Of a DNA stretch of 63,963 bases, positions 1-7,720 are shown piece by piece (position 1 is the first letter of the stretch; each line of letters starts with the position of its first letter). A program made the position numbers and the translations under genes. A model generated the notes under the pieces. The model ran no database searches and was not told the origin of the DNA. It worked only from the letters and a program-made list of their open reading frames with translations. This DNA comes from Bacillota bacterium (GTDB lineage: Bacteria; Bacillota; UBA4882; UBA8346), in NCBI GenBank assembly GCA_023429995.1, contig JAEZCE010000007.1:1-63963 (forward strand). Direction: 5' to 3'.

Positions 1-319
1 GGAACGATTGAACGAGAACCGGAGGTGTACGCGCCTTCTTCGAAGGCGAGATGTACACCGAGGATCGGAGTGATTGAGTAACGACGTAATGCGCAGCTTT
101 TCACGTCGCACCCAACCAAACCGGCAATTCTCTCACCCTATCGTTCTTCTTTTCTTTATATCTTCTTCCCGAGTTATCTTTATAACCAGAAAAAACTTTA
201 TCCGGGGAATCGAAACCCAATCTTTTAAAAGCGGGATTTATAGGATAAATAAACCCGCCGATGTCGACGGGTTTATATAAAGATTCAATAAAAGAAGGGG
301 GCGGGGGTTTTTGATGGCC
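1..319. other. left-edge gene-free stretch with two strong stem-loops
   Basis: No convincing complete gene lies here. Bases 26-61 form a long hairpin: GGTGTAC pairs with GTACACC and an inner GCCTTC pairs with GAAGGC. A second hairpin (CGACGT with ACGTCG, about 83-118) follows. The first frame stays open from base 1 to a TAA at 79-81, so the stretch could be the last 26 codons of a plus-strand gene outside the window. The two dyads fit a structured RNA at least as well. Bases 120-246 are A/T-rich with nothing recognisable. Confidence 0.35.
247..276 (-). terminator. terminator of the tail-specific protease gene
   Basis: A 9-bp stem (ATAAACCCG with CGGGTTTAT) and a 10-nt loop are followed on the minus strand by a short T-rich stretch. 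It lies about 45 bp past the protease stop codon. The weak T tract keeps confidence moderate. Confidence 0.5.
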
Positions 320-2413
320 TTACATATCTTCCAAAATATGCCAAGCTTCATCAATATAAGAGTCTTTATTAACTTGCTTCAACCAATCGGTTGTCTTCGA
401 AGATTGGGGATCTGTAGCATCTTTTGTTTCTAAAGCGGATATTTTAACATCATCCGGTTTTTCCACGGGAAGGTTCTTGAGTTGCTCGGATCGGCTTTGC
501 AATGCCTTTTGTTCTTCGAGAAATTTGGTAAAGTGAAGCGGTTCATAAGGATGTTCCTGCCTATATTTCAAACGGGCCACATCCGTATTGATGAATTGAA
601 AGGCTTTGCTCTGGCCCACTCTTTTTTCACTAAGCCGCCTTAATTTGGCGATATTCAATGTTCCGCCATTCCATTTTTGAAAAGGCGCGGCTGAAACCGT
701 ATCCCATGGTAGAGGATAATCCAGGTTTTTTTCATCGATTTTTAGGTATCCATAAAGATCGGGTAATACAATATCTGCAGTGACGCCCCTGCCTTGGGTT
801 GATCCGCCGTTAATCCGATAAAACTTGGCAATGGTCAATTTTAATGAACCTGCAGGTTTTATGGAATCGTATTGTTCGGAAAGGATTTGATCAAGATTCA
901 TCACGATTTGGACTGTTCCTTTACTGAAGGTCCGAGGCCCTCCCACAATAACCGCCCTGCCGTAATCCTGCAAAGAAGCGGATAAAATCTCGGATGCCGA
1001 AGCGCTTAAAGAGTTTACCAATATTACCAAGGGTCCGCCGTAAACAATCCCGGGGTCGGGATCAGACAACACTTCGACCCGTTTCTTATTATCTTTGACT
1101 TGAACAATCGGACCTGCCTTGATAAAAAGCCCCGCCATTTTCACGGCGTCTTCCAAAGAACCTCCTCCGTTGTTGCGTAAGTCAAGAATGACCCCATTCA
1201 CACTCACGGCATTGAGTTTATTTAATTCATGACGGACATCATCCGCCGCATTATGGGAGTTCGTCTTAAAATCATGGTAGAATGAAGGTAAATTAATATA
1301 TCCATATTTCTTCCCGGTTTTCTGGTTGGTTATTAAAGCCGATTTGGCATAGGCGTCTTCCATAATAACCACATCGCGCACTATCGGAATCACAACGATC
1401 CGACCGTCGGGTTTCTTGACGGTAAGTCGTACTTCGGTGCCTTTTTTGCCCCGGATAAGTTTTACGACATCATTAAGGGGCATGGTTACGGTATCAACGG
1501 GTTCCGCATTTCCTTGGGCGACTTTAAGGATGGTATCATCAGCCCCCAAGCCCTTTTGGCGCCAAGCAGCGCTTCCCGGAACAATTTCAACAACTTTGGT
1601 ATAATCGCCGTCTTCCTTGAGGGTGGCGCCAATCCCTTCCATAACTCCGGTAATGCTTGCGTCAAAGTCATCTTTTTGATCCGGCAGGAAATATTCGGTA
1701 TGAGGATCAAAACTTCCGGCAATGGTATTTAAATACTCCCCGAATCTGTTTTCGTCTTTCTGATGAAGCATCCTATCCAGGCGGCGTTTCACATTTTGGG
1801 AGACTTTTTCCCGGGCCTGGCGCTCAATATCGGGTTCAAAAGCTTGACTTACCTTGAGCGCGCTTGTTTCTTCAGAGCTTGTTGACTCTTTGGTAATATG
1901 GGTCATCTCAAGATAAGTTAACAGGGTTTGATATTTTAGGTTTAAGCGCCAATATTCCCGCAACCCTTGGGAGCCAACCGGAAAATCCCGTTTTTCCGGA
2001 TCGGTGGTAAAAGTTTCAGCTACCGAAAAATCGAAAGGTTTTGCCAATATTTCCTGAACGATATCACTTACTTCAGTAATGCGTTGTTGGATCAGCATTT
2101 TAGACATATCGTAAAAATCATAGTTCTCATTTTTTATCTGGTTATCCAGCAGGTTTTGATAATTCTTCAAGTTTTCGACATCGGATTTTAATAAAAATTG
2201 TTTGTTGGGGTCGACTTTTTTCAAATAGAGTCGGAAAATCCGCTGGGATAGGTGGTCATCAACGGATTTTGGACTGTAGTGCCACACTTGAAGGCTTTGT
2301 AACATGATACTGGTTATAATCTTTTCTTTATCACTGCTCTCAGCAAAAAGAGTTGTTGTCAGAAGGATTAAAACCGATATTAACAGCAGGATTTTTATGA
2401 ATAAACGTTTCAT
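320..2413 (-). CDS. prc: tail-specific (C-terminal processing) protease, Prc type
   Basis: Serine protease of family S41A that degrades or trims exported proteins from their C-terminus. An N-terminal signal/membrane segment (residues 1-25, MKRLFIKILLLISVLILL) would place it outside the cytoplasmic membrane. A Tsp N-terminal helical domain is followed by a PDZ domain (about 245-325, starting near GVMEGIGATL), then the protease core with SASASEI (residues 470-476, nucleophile S472 by analogy) and general-base Lys497 in FSKGTVQ. The 25-residue Ser-Lys spacing equals that of E. coli Prc (S452/K477). A long C-terminal helical region resembles DUF3340. At 697 residues it is the long Prc form, not the ~450-residue CtpA/B form usual in Bacillota. 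The start at 2413 is chosen because GAAAGAGGG precedes it and the signal peptide begins there; an upstream in-frame start would overlap the neighbouring gene. Confidence 0.93.
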   Translation of the reverse strand: MKRLFIKILLLISVLILLTTTLFAESSDKEKIITSIMLQSLQVWHYSPKSVDDHLSQRIFRLYLKKVDPNKQFLLKSDVENLKNYQNLLDNQIKNENYDFYDMSKMLIQQRITEVSDIVQEILAKPFDFSVAETFTTDPEKRDFPVGSQGLREYWRLNLKYQTLLTYLEMTHITKESTSSEETSALKVSQAFEPDIERQAREKVSQNVKRRLDRMLHQKDENRFGEYLNTIAGSFDPHTEYFLPDQKDDFDASITGVMEGIGATLKEDGDYTKVVEIVPGSAAWRQKGLGADDTILKVAQGNAEPVDTVTMPLNDVVKLIRGKKGTEVRLTVKKPDGRIVVIPIVRDVVIMEDAYAKSALITNQKTGKKYGYINLPSFYHDFKTNSHNAADDVRHELNKLNAVSVNGVILDLRNNGGGSLEDAVKMAGLFIKAGPIVQVKDNKKRVEVLSDPDPGIVYGGPLVILVNSLSASASEILSASLQDYGRAVIVGGPRTFSKGTVQIVMNLDQILSEQYDSIKPAGSLKLTIAKFYRINGGSTQGRGVTADIVLPDLYGYLKIDEKNLDYPLPWDTVSAAPFQKWNGGTLNIAKLRRLSEKRVGQSKAFQFINTDVARLKYRQEHPYEPLHFTKFLEEQKALQSRSEQLKNLPVEKPDDVKISALETKDATDPQSSKTTDWLKQVNKDSYIDEAWHILEDM

Positions 2414-2483
2414 GAACGAACCCTCTTTCTCAAAGGATTTTTTTGGATTACCGATTATTGAAATTATTCTTAAAAAGTTTAAG

Positions 2484-3896
2484 TCATTTCTTTTTGCCTG
2501 TCGCGTCAACCCATTCCTCGCCATTCCACCAGATGGGACGACCTAAGGTCGTATCAAAATACATCATTCCGGTAAAACAATCCGCCGGTCTCTCGGAGCT
2601 GGGACCGGACTTGCTGGTTTGAAGATATTCATATTTGGAGGGATCAAGATAAATTTTCAAATTCCCGTTGTCGTAAATTAATAAGCCTTGGTCAATCGTT
2701 GCCGGTAACGTATTACCTAAGATGACTCCCTTGTCGAAAACTCCAACGCCGGAAATATTGAGCCGGTTTGAATCCGTTAATTCTTCCACAACGGAGGATG
2801 TATGATTGTCTTTGGTGAAACTATCGAATAACTGAACGGAAATATTGCCTGGCGAGGCATAACCTCTATTATTACGGAACATTAAAAGGGCCGGCCCTTC
2901 CAAATGAACAAAAGATTCGGTCGAACCCTCATTATTTCGGATAAAGGTATTGTTTTCGATAAGACCGGAAATTTTTCCATTACCGGCAGAATTGTTCATC
3001 GCCAATGCCGGCCCTGTCCCATGGGTTGTAATGGCGTTGTTGGATAATGATAATTGGTAAAATGAACTGTTTGGGCCGGCGTCAATACATTTGCCGGGGT
3101 TTTCAAAATAACACCCATTGATGGAGAGATTCCAGATGGCATAGGTATAAGCCTCGTTGAATGCAAAGCACGCGTCGGTATATCCTTCAAATTGGCACCC
3201 GACAAAGGAAATATTCCAACCTTGTTTAAAGGTCACCGCTTTCGAGCCGGTCGAAAAAATGCAATTAATAAAACTGTTGGCGTTTAAAAAAGCGCCTCCT
3301 TTAAAGGCAACATCATTGTAGAAAAAGGAAACATTGGAAAATTTATTGGTCCAACAATATTGACAATCGACTCCGACGGCAAAATGACTTATTTCTGCAT
3401 CGTTGATGGTCAGATACCGTGAAGTAATATAAATCCCCGTTCCGATATCTTGTGCCCCGCGGATTGCAATATTTTCGAGGGTTAAATAGTAAGACCCCGT
3501 CCCGTATTGCTGCCCGGCCCTTTCCCCAGAAACAATCGCTTTGTCGGCGCCTTTATACAGAAGAACGGAAGAACGTTTGCTGTCGCCTAAAATTCGAATA
3601 TTGGAAGGCACAGTAATGGTTTGCTCAAATGCATATTGCCCTTTGGGGAAAAACAGAGTCCCGCCGGATTTTAAACTATTAATAGCCTTTTGAATACTCG
3701 GAGAGTCGTTGGTAACTCCATCGCCTTTGGCGCCATATATTTTTACACTAACCGGGTTACTGCCGGAGTTAGCAGTCGCTTCGGCCTTGCCCTTGGGGGT
3801 GGATTTAGCCAAGCAGGGGCTAGCCGTTGTTAATAAGAGAACCACTGAAAAAATAAAACCAAACCATATCCATAGGTAAACCTTTGAGCGCATCAT
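2484..3896 (-). CDS. secreted right-handed beta-helix (pectate-lyase-3-like) protein
   Basis: A 470-residue exported protein with an N-terminal signal peptide (hydrophobic WIWFGFIFSVVLLL, cleavage probably after CLA). Residues about 50-130 match the pectate lyase superfamily 3 entry motif (VKIYGAKGDGVTNDSPSIQ, then GGTLFFPKGQY), followed by many short N/S-rich coils typical of a parallel beta-helix. This fold is found in polysaccharide lyases, GH28-like enzymes and phage tailspikes, and no catalytic residues can be assigned. The C-terminus carries a compact module with FTGMMYFDTTLGRPIWWNG, a type also seen at the ends of phage tail and appendage proteins. The start is the first of two adjacent ATGs, 11 nt after AAAGAGG. 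The gene has its own promoter and lies 70 bp upstream of the protease gene, so the two may be co-transcribed. The substrate is unknown. Confidence 0.8.
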   Translation of the reverse strand: MMRSKVYLWIWFGFIFSVVLLLTTASPCLAKSTPKGKAEATANSGSNPVSVKIYGAKGDGVTNDSPSIQKAINSLKSGGTLFFPKGQYAFEQTITVPSNIRILGDSKRSSVLLYKGADKAIVSGERAGQQYGTGSYYLTLENIAIRGAQDIGTGIYITSRYLTINDAEISHFAVGVDCQYCWTNKFSNVSFFYNDVAFKGGAFLNANSFINCIFSTGSKAVTFKQGWNISFVGCQFEGYTDACFAFNEAYTYAIWNLSINGCYFENPGKCIDAGPNSSFYQLSLSNNAITTHGTGPALAMNNSAGNGKISGLIENNTFIRNNEGSTESFVHLEGPALLMFRNNRGYASPGNISVQLFDSFTKDNHTSSVVEELTDSNRLNISGVGVFDKGVILGNTLPATIDQGLLIYDNGNLKIYLDPSKYEYLQTSKSGPSSERPADCFTGMMYFDTTLGRPIWWNGEEWVDATGKKK

Positions 3897-3925
3897 GATA
3901 AAATGAGCCTCTTTTCACTTATTTT

Positions 3926-3953
3926 ATTATGTTACAGTATAACATAATTTCAA
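3926..3953 (-). promoter_or_regulatory. promoter with embedded 23-bp operator for the beta-helix gene
   Basis: On the minus strand a -35 box TTGAAA (3948-3953) and a -10 box CATAAT (3926-3931) are 16 bp apart. The region 3926-3948 is a perfect 9-bp inverted repeat, ATTATGTTA with TAACATAAT, around a 5-bp centre. The dyad covers the -10 box and the spacer, the expected place for a repressor. The binding protein is not identified; the divergent response regulator is one candidate. Confidence 0.5.
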
Positions 3954-4095
3954 TCCCAAAAATGATGATTATTTTTAATGACTGAATCCATAATAGAATG
4001 CCGGAATGTAACATTGATCATATACAGCCCCTTTCCCAATCTGTTTTTGTCAAATGAATGGAATAATTTCATAGAACCCCTAAATTGCCTTGCAA

Positions 4096-4124
4096 TGTAA
4101 AAAGGAGTGCATATGATGTATAAT
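4096..4124 (+). promoter_or_regulatory. probable promoter of the response-regulator gene
   Basis: A perfect TATAAT (4119-4124) lies 17 bp after a weak TGTAAA (4096-4101), about 47 bp upstream of the start codon. The -35 match is poor, so the call rests on the -10 box and position. Confidence 0.35.
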
Positions 4125-4171
4125 ATCTTTGAAATTGATCGACGGATAGCGAATCGTCCGGGGGTAGTTCA

Positions 4172-4855
4172 ATGAAATTGCTATTAATTACGGATAAGGT
4201 TAAGTTCTTTAGGAAACTATCTCATACGCTCAAAGAACATGGTTATTTAGTGGCTCATGCCGCTGATGGTCAAAAAGCCTTGGAAAAAATCACCGCCATC
4301 CAGTCATATGATTTAATAATTTTGGAATGGCAAATGTCTAAGCTGACCGGTGGATCCATACTGAAAGAAATTCGTTCCCAGGGTTTTGAGATTCCAGTAT
4401 TCATAATCGGTGAAAACGACAGTCCTCAAGACCGGGCCGATGGATTGGATTCCGGAGCCGATGATTTTTTGAGTGAACCCTTTGCAATGGAAGAATTTTT
4501 GGCCCGTTTGCGAGCTTTATCAAGGCGCGGCCGTAAGGCTTTGGTTGGAAATACGATTGTGGCCGGAGGCTTGACACTCGATCCTCTTAAGTGTGAAGTC
4601 GTCATGGATGGGCATCAACTGATTCGCCTCAGTGTCAAAGAAGCCTTATTGTTGGAAATGTTAATGCGGAACATTGGGAAGGTCATCACCAAAGAGCTTA
4701 TATTTGAAAGAGTTTGGGGATACGAATCCGATATTCAGTTTGCCAATATCGATTTATATATCCATTATCTAAGAAAAAAACTTATTAATTGCCGCATTAA
4801 GACGGTCAGAGGCATCGGCTATTATTTGGCGGAAGCGGAGTGTAATGAGACATAA
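4172..4855 (+). CDS. OmpR-family response regulator with degenerate receiver domain
   Basis: A 227-residue protein with an N-terminal receiver fold (1-115) and a C-terminal OmpR/PhoB winged helix (about 130-224, with the RTVRGIGYYL wing). The receiver lacks most of the phosphorylation machinery. The acceptor Asp in YDLIILDW is replaced by Glu52 (YDLIILEW), the conserved Thr/Ser by Gly80, the conserved Lys before Pro by Glu102 (LSEPF), and only one residue (Asp8) of the N-terminal acidic pair remains. Glu at the acceptor position often mimics the phosphorylated state, so it may be constitutively active or respond to another signal. No histidine kinase is adjacent. It lies 88 bp upstream of a D,D-carboxypeptidase gene, possibly its target or operon partner. 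The start has only a weak GGGGG upstream. Confidence 0.88.
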   Translation: MKLLLITDKVKFFRKLSHTLKEHGYLVAHAADGQKALEKITAIQSYDLIILEWQMSKLTGGSILKEIRSQGFEIPVFIIGENDSPQDRADGLDSGADDFLSEPFAMEEFLARLRALSRRGRKALVGNTIVAGGLTLDPLKCEVVMDGHQLIRLSVKEALLLEMLMRNIGKVITKELIFERVWGYESDIQFANIDLYIHYLRKKLINCRIKTVRGIGYYLAEAECNET

Positions 4856-4943
4856 AAAAATGGATTTTTTTAAAAGATACTCTTCAGAAAATTCTTAATG
4901 AATCCGATGAACAACATGTACAATACTTAAAGGAGCAAGAGAG

Positions 4944-5879
4944 ATGAAGACTTGGTGCAAATGGTGTTTGTTTTTTTTAGTATTGGTAACGACCGGGACG
5001 GTAATGGGGGATGAATTGCCGAAGGTTAATGCCACTGCAGCAATTTTGGTCAATGCCGAAACTGGAGAAGTCCTTTATTCAAAGTACTCTCGGAATATAA
5101 TGGCTCCGGCCAGCACCACGAAAATCATGACTGCTATTATCGCCATTGAAAATGGTAATCTGGACCGGAAAATTAAAGTAAGTCGAACCGCGGCGGCAAA
5201 ACCAGGTTCTTCAATGTATTTAAGACGGGGCGAAGTTCAAACCTTAAGAAATCTTTTATATGGCTTGATGTTAGCTTCCGGCAATGATTCGGCCACAGCC
5301 ATCGCCGAGGCTATTGCCGGATCAGAAAAGCAGTTCGCCCGAATGATGACTAGAAAAGCTCATAAACTCGGCATGAAAGATACTCAGTATAAAAACGCCA
5401 GCGGATTACCGGCTACGGGACATTATACAACAGCTTATGATATGTCAATATTAGCCCGTTATTGTTTGAAAAACCAGGTATTTGCCGAAATCGTTCAGAC
5501 CAAAGTGACTGCTGTATCCAGTTCGAGATCGAGCGCGCACCGGACATTAAAAAATCATAACAAGTTGCTTTGGCAGTATCCATATACTACCGGTATTAAA
5601 ACCGGGTATACCCGGCGGGCCGGGAAGTGCTTAGTGGCCTCGGCAAACCAAAATGGAACAAGTTTGATTTCCATCGTGTTGAAATCCAATACAATGTACG
5701 ATGACAGTATTCATTTATTCGATTTTGGTTTTCAAAAGATTACTCCGGTTGTTGATACCCCCATGGATTCAACGGTCTTGGAAAATAAAGAAAGTCAGAA
5801 GGCTCCCATGGAAATGGAACAAGAAAATCAACCAGCATCTGCGCCTTATTTACCGCAAATTGATTCGGCCCGGCTGTAA
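4944..5879 (+). CDS. D-alanyl-D-alanine carboxypeptidase (S11, DacF-like), short form
   Basis: A peptidoglycan-modifying penicillin-binding protein that removes the terminal D-Ala from stem peptides outside the membrane. A signal peptide spans about residues 1-22. All three active-site motifs are present: SxxK at S57-T-T-K60, SGN at 112-114, and KTG at 219-221. At 311 residues it lacks the C-terminal beta-domain and amphipathic anchor helix of the ~390-residue DacF/PBP5 enzymes. Instead it ends in a low-complexity, acidic and proline-containing tail after residue 270, so it is probably soluble or held by another means. GGAGCAAGAGAG precedes the ATG. A terminator follows. Confidence 0.92.
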   Translation: MKTWCKWCLFFLVLVTTGTVMGDELPKVNATAAILVNAETGEVLYSKYSRNIMAPASTTKIMTAIIAIENGNLDRKIKVSRTAAAKPGSSMYLRRGEVQTLRNLLYGLMLASGNDSATAIAEAIAGSEKQFARMMTRKAHKLGMKDTQYKNASGLPATGHYTTAYDMSILARYCLKNQVFAEIVQTKVTAVSSSRSSAHRTLKNHNKLLWQYPYTTGIKTGYTRRAGKCLVASANQNGTSLISIVLKSNTMYDDSIHLFDFGFQKITPVVDTPMDSTVLENKESQKAPMEMEQENQPASAPYLPQIDSARL

Positions 5880-5946
5880 GTTGGGTTTATTATAAAGTTC
5901 CAACAATAATGTTTTATAAAAATATTTTCCGTAGTGAAACGATAAG

Positions 5947-5972
5947 ACCTGCCTATGACGGCGGGTTTTTTT
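5947..5972 (+). terminator. terminator after the carboxypeptidase gene
   Basis: A 7-bp stem (ACCTGCC with GGCGGGT, one G-U pair) with a 6-nt loop is followed by seven T residues. Confidence 0.8.
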
Positions 5973-6014
5973 AATATCCATCATCAAAATTTAAACTACG
6001 GTTTAACGTGATAT

Positions 6015-6057
6015 TAACATAATTGTTATTTACTTATAATAGTTATTAATATATAAT
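6015..6057 (+). promoter_or_regulatory. promoter and candidate MarR operator of the efflux operon
   Basis: TTTACT (6029-6034) and TATAAT (6052-6057) are 17 bp apart. Just upstream is a small palindrome, TAACA-taat-TGTTA (6015-6028), and a second TATAAT lies at 6035-6040. The dyad next to the promoter of a marR gene suggests autoregulation, but binding is inferred. Confidence 0.42.
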
Positions 6058-6140
6058 CAATTTTACAAGTCATCTTTATCCTGATGTGTTAAATTTAGCT
6101 TAGAGGATGATGTAAGCTCATATGGAAAGGTACTTTTAAA

Positions 6141-6584
6141 ATGAACACAGATAATTTAGAGCAGGCGATTACCAATTTATTTGCTTTATTTCCGCTGGTA
6201 AAGAAGAAGTTTATGAACCCCGAAAGTATCGGCATACAGTGCGATCTTTCCCACTCGCACTTTCAAATTCTCATGTTGCTTGATGAGGTGGGGATGTTAC
6301 CGGTTTCAGAAATTGCCCAGAAATTAGTTGTTTCTCGTCCAAACATGACTCCGCTTATTGATAAACTGATTGAAGAGGGGCTTGTAAAGCGAATTCCCAG
6401 TGAAACAGACCGCCGGGTCATTCACATCGCTCTGACGGATGAAGGACATAAATTTTTAGAAGACAATCGGAAATTAATGTTTGATTATTTGAGAAAACGT
6501 TTTTCCTGTTTATCGGATGAAGATCTGATTCAATTGGCCCAGTCCCTGGAGAATGTCAAAAAAGTTTTTCAAAAATTAAGTTAA
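6141..6584 (+). CDS. MarR-family transcriptional regulator
   Basis: A 147-residue winged-helix protein. The recognition region (about 55-90, ISRPNMTPLIDKL-type sequence VSRPNMTPLIDKLIEEG) and the wing (ETDRRVIHIALTDEGHKF) are typical. MarR proteins bind as dimers to short palindromes and are released by small lipophilic ligands. The gene is first in an operon with a membrane-fusion protein and an RND pump, so it most likely controls efflux. The start has a recognisable GGAAAGG about 10 nt upstream. Confidence 0.9.
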   Translation: MNTDNLEQAITNLFALFPLVKKKFMNPESIGIQCDLSHSHFQILMLLDEVGMLPVSEIAQKLVVSRPNMTPLIDKLIEEGLVKRIPSETDRRVIHIALTDEGHKFLEDNRKLMFDYLRKRFSCLSDEDLIQLAQSLENVKKVFQKLS

Positions 6585-6616
6585 ATTTTACAATCGAATG
6601 AAATAGTTTGAGGTGA

Positions 6617-6712
6617 ATGGCGTTTATAGATCAACAGCAAGAATTTTTTGGTTTGGGAATTGATGGAATAGAATTCGATGAAAAGCTTGGCGAAAGGGGA
6701 ATTATTCAGTGA
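6617..6712 (+). CDS. 31-residue small ORF coupled to the membrane-fusion gene
   Basis: An ATG with an excellent ribosome site (GAGGTGA immediately upstream) opens 31 codons ending in a TGA (6710-6712) that overlaps the GTG start of the next gene (GTGA). The product is acidic (sequence begins MAFIDQQQEFFGLGIDG) with no signal peptide or membrane segment, and no family is recognised. Good signals plus exact overlap suggest translational coupling or a leader-peptide role. Real expression is unproven. Confidence 0.5.
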   Translation: MAFIDQQQEFFGLGIDGIEFDEKLGERGIIQ

Positions 6713-7584
6713 AAAAGTTGATAGCGACATTAATTGTAGTGGTTTTTATTGCGGGGATGGTTTTTGTATTATTTAATAATAAGGCTAAAATGGCAGCTAA
6801 AATGCAGAAGGTGCCGATTGAAGACACCACTGTTTCTGTAATGCAGGTTAGCAAGGAAAGATTAAGTGATAGTTTCACTTTAGTAGGAACCACCGCGGCG
6901 AATAACGATGTAACAGTTGTATCGGGAATTCAAGGCCGGGTTACCAATGTACTGGTAAAGGTGAATGATTATGTGAATCCGGGGCAAAACTTGGTCGACA
7001 TTTTTGATGATTTGGGCAGGGTTACTTCTCCCATTGCCGGTATTGTTACTTCGGTGCCGGTAACTGTTGGCACAATGTTAAATCAAGGAACTGCGGTTGC
7101 AAATATTATTGATATTTCAACCCTTAAGATAAACGTGAACGTTGCGGAAGAAGATGTTTTTAAACTGAAATTGGGAGATTCGGTGTCGATTACCACCAAC
7201 ATTTATCCCAGCGCCAAATTTAGCGGAAGGATTAGCAGTATCAGTCAAAAGGGTGATGACGCCCACACTTATCCGGTTGAAATCAAATTGCCTAACAGCA
7301 AGCAATTTCCACTCAAAGCCGGTATGTTTGCGCAAGTGACCTTTTATACTCATGCTGCCCAATATGGAATTACGGTTCCCCGAAGCGCACTGGTAGAAGA
7401 TGATACTACAAATCCGCAAGTGTATGTGGTAGAGAATGGAATCGCGAAATTAAAAAATATTGTAACAGGCCAGGAAATGGGCACGAATTTGGTTGTCTTG
7501 CATGGGTTAACCGAAGGGGAAAACGTTGTAACTATGGGGCAATCAAACTTGATGGATGGGGCCAAGGTCAAAGTAACCAATTAA
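6709..7584 (+). CDS. RND/HlyD-type periplasmic adaptor (membrane-fusion protein), hairpin-less
   Basis: A 291-residue adaptor for the RND pump encoded next. An N-terminal membrane anchor (residues 4-23) is followed by the first half of the lipoyl domain (VTNVLVKVNDYVNPGQNL, about 79-95), the second half (TSPIAGIVTSVPVTVG, about 106-121), a beta-barrel and a membrane-proximal domain. The two lipoyl halves are joined by only one or two residues near position 102. The long alpha-helical coiled-coil hairpin that docks TolC in AcrA-type proteins is therefore absent. The GTG start is supported by GAAAGGGGAA and the coupled upstream ORF. Confidence 0.88.
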   Translation: MKKLIATLIVVVFIAGMVFVLFNNKAKMAAKMQKVPIEDTTVSVMQVSKERLSDSFTLVGTTAANNDVTVVSGIQGRVTNVLVKVNDYVNPGQNLVDIFDDLGRVTSPIAGIVTSVPVTVGTMLNQGTAVANIIDISTLKINVNVAEEDVFKLKLGDSVSITTNIYPSAKFSGRISSISQKGDDAHTYPVEIKLPNSKQFPLKAGMFAQVTFYTHAAQYGITVPRSALVEDDTTNPQVYVVENGIAKLKNIVTGQEMGTNLVVLHGLTEGENVVTMGQSNLMDGAKVKVTN

Positions 7585-7720
7585 TCATCCACCCCTGTGT
7601 GCAAAGGCACATGGTGAACGGGATTGTGGCCGAGGTGATTGTTTAACTGGCGGGTGCCAATGTGAGCTAAGTTTAATCTGAATTGCAGGTACTTTCTAAG
7701 TAAGATAAGGAGATACGAAT

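Noticed and set aside
74..280. 68-codon plus-strand frame near the left edge
   Set aside because: No ribosome site, composition unlike a protein, and it runs across a hairpin and into the terminator of the protease gene.
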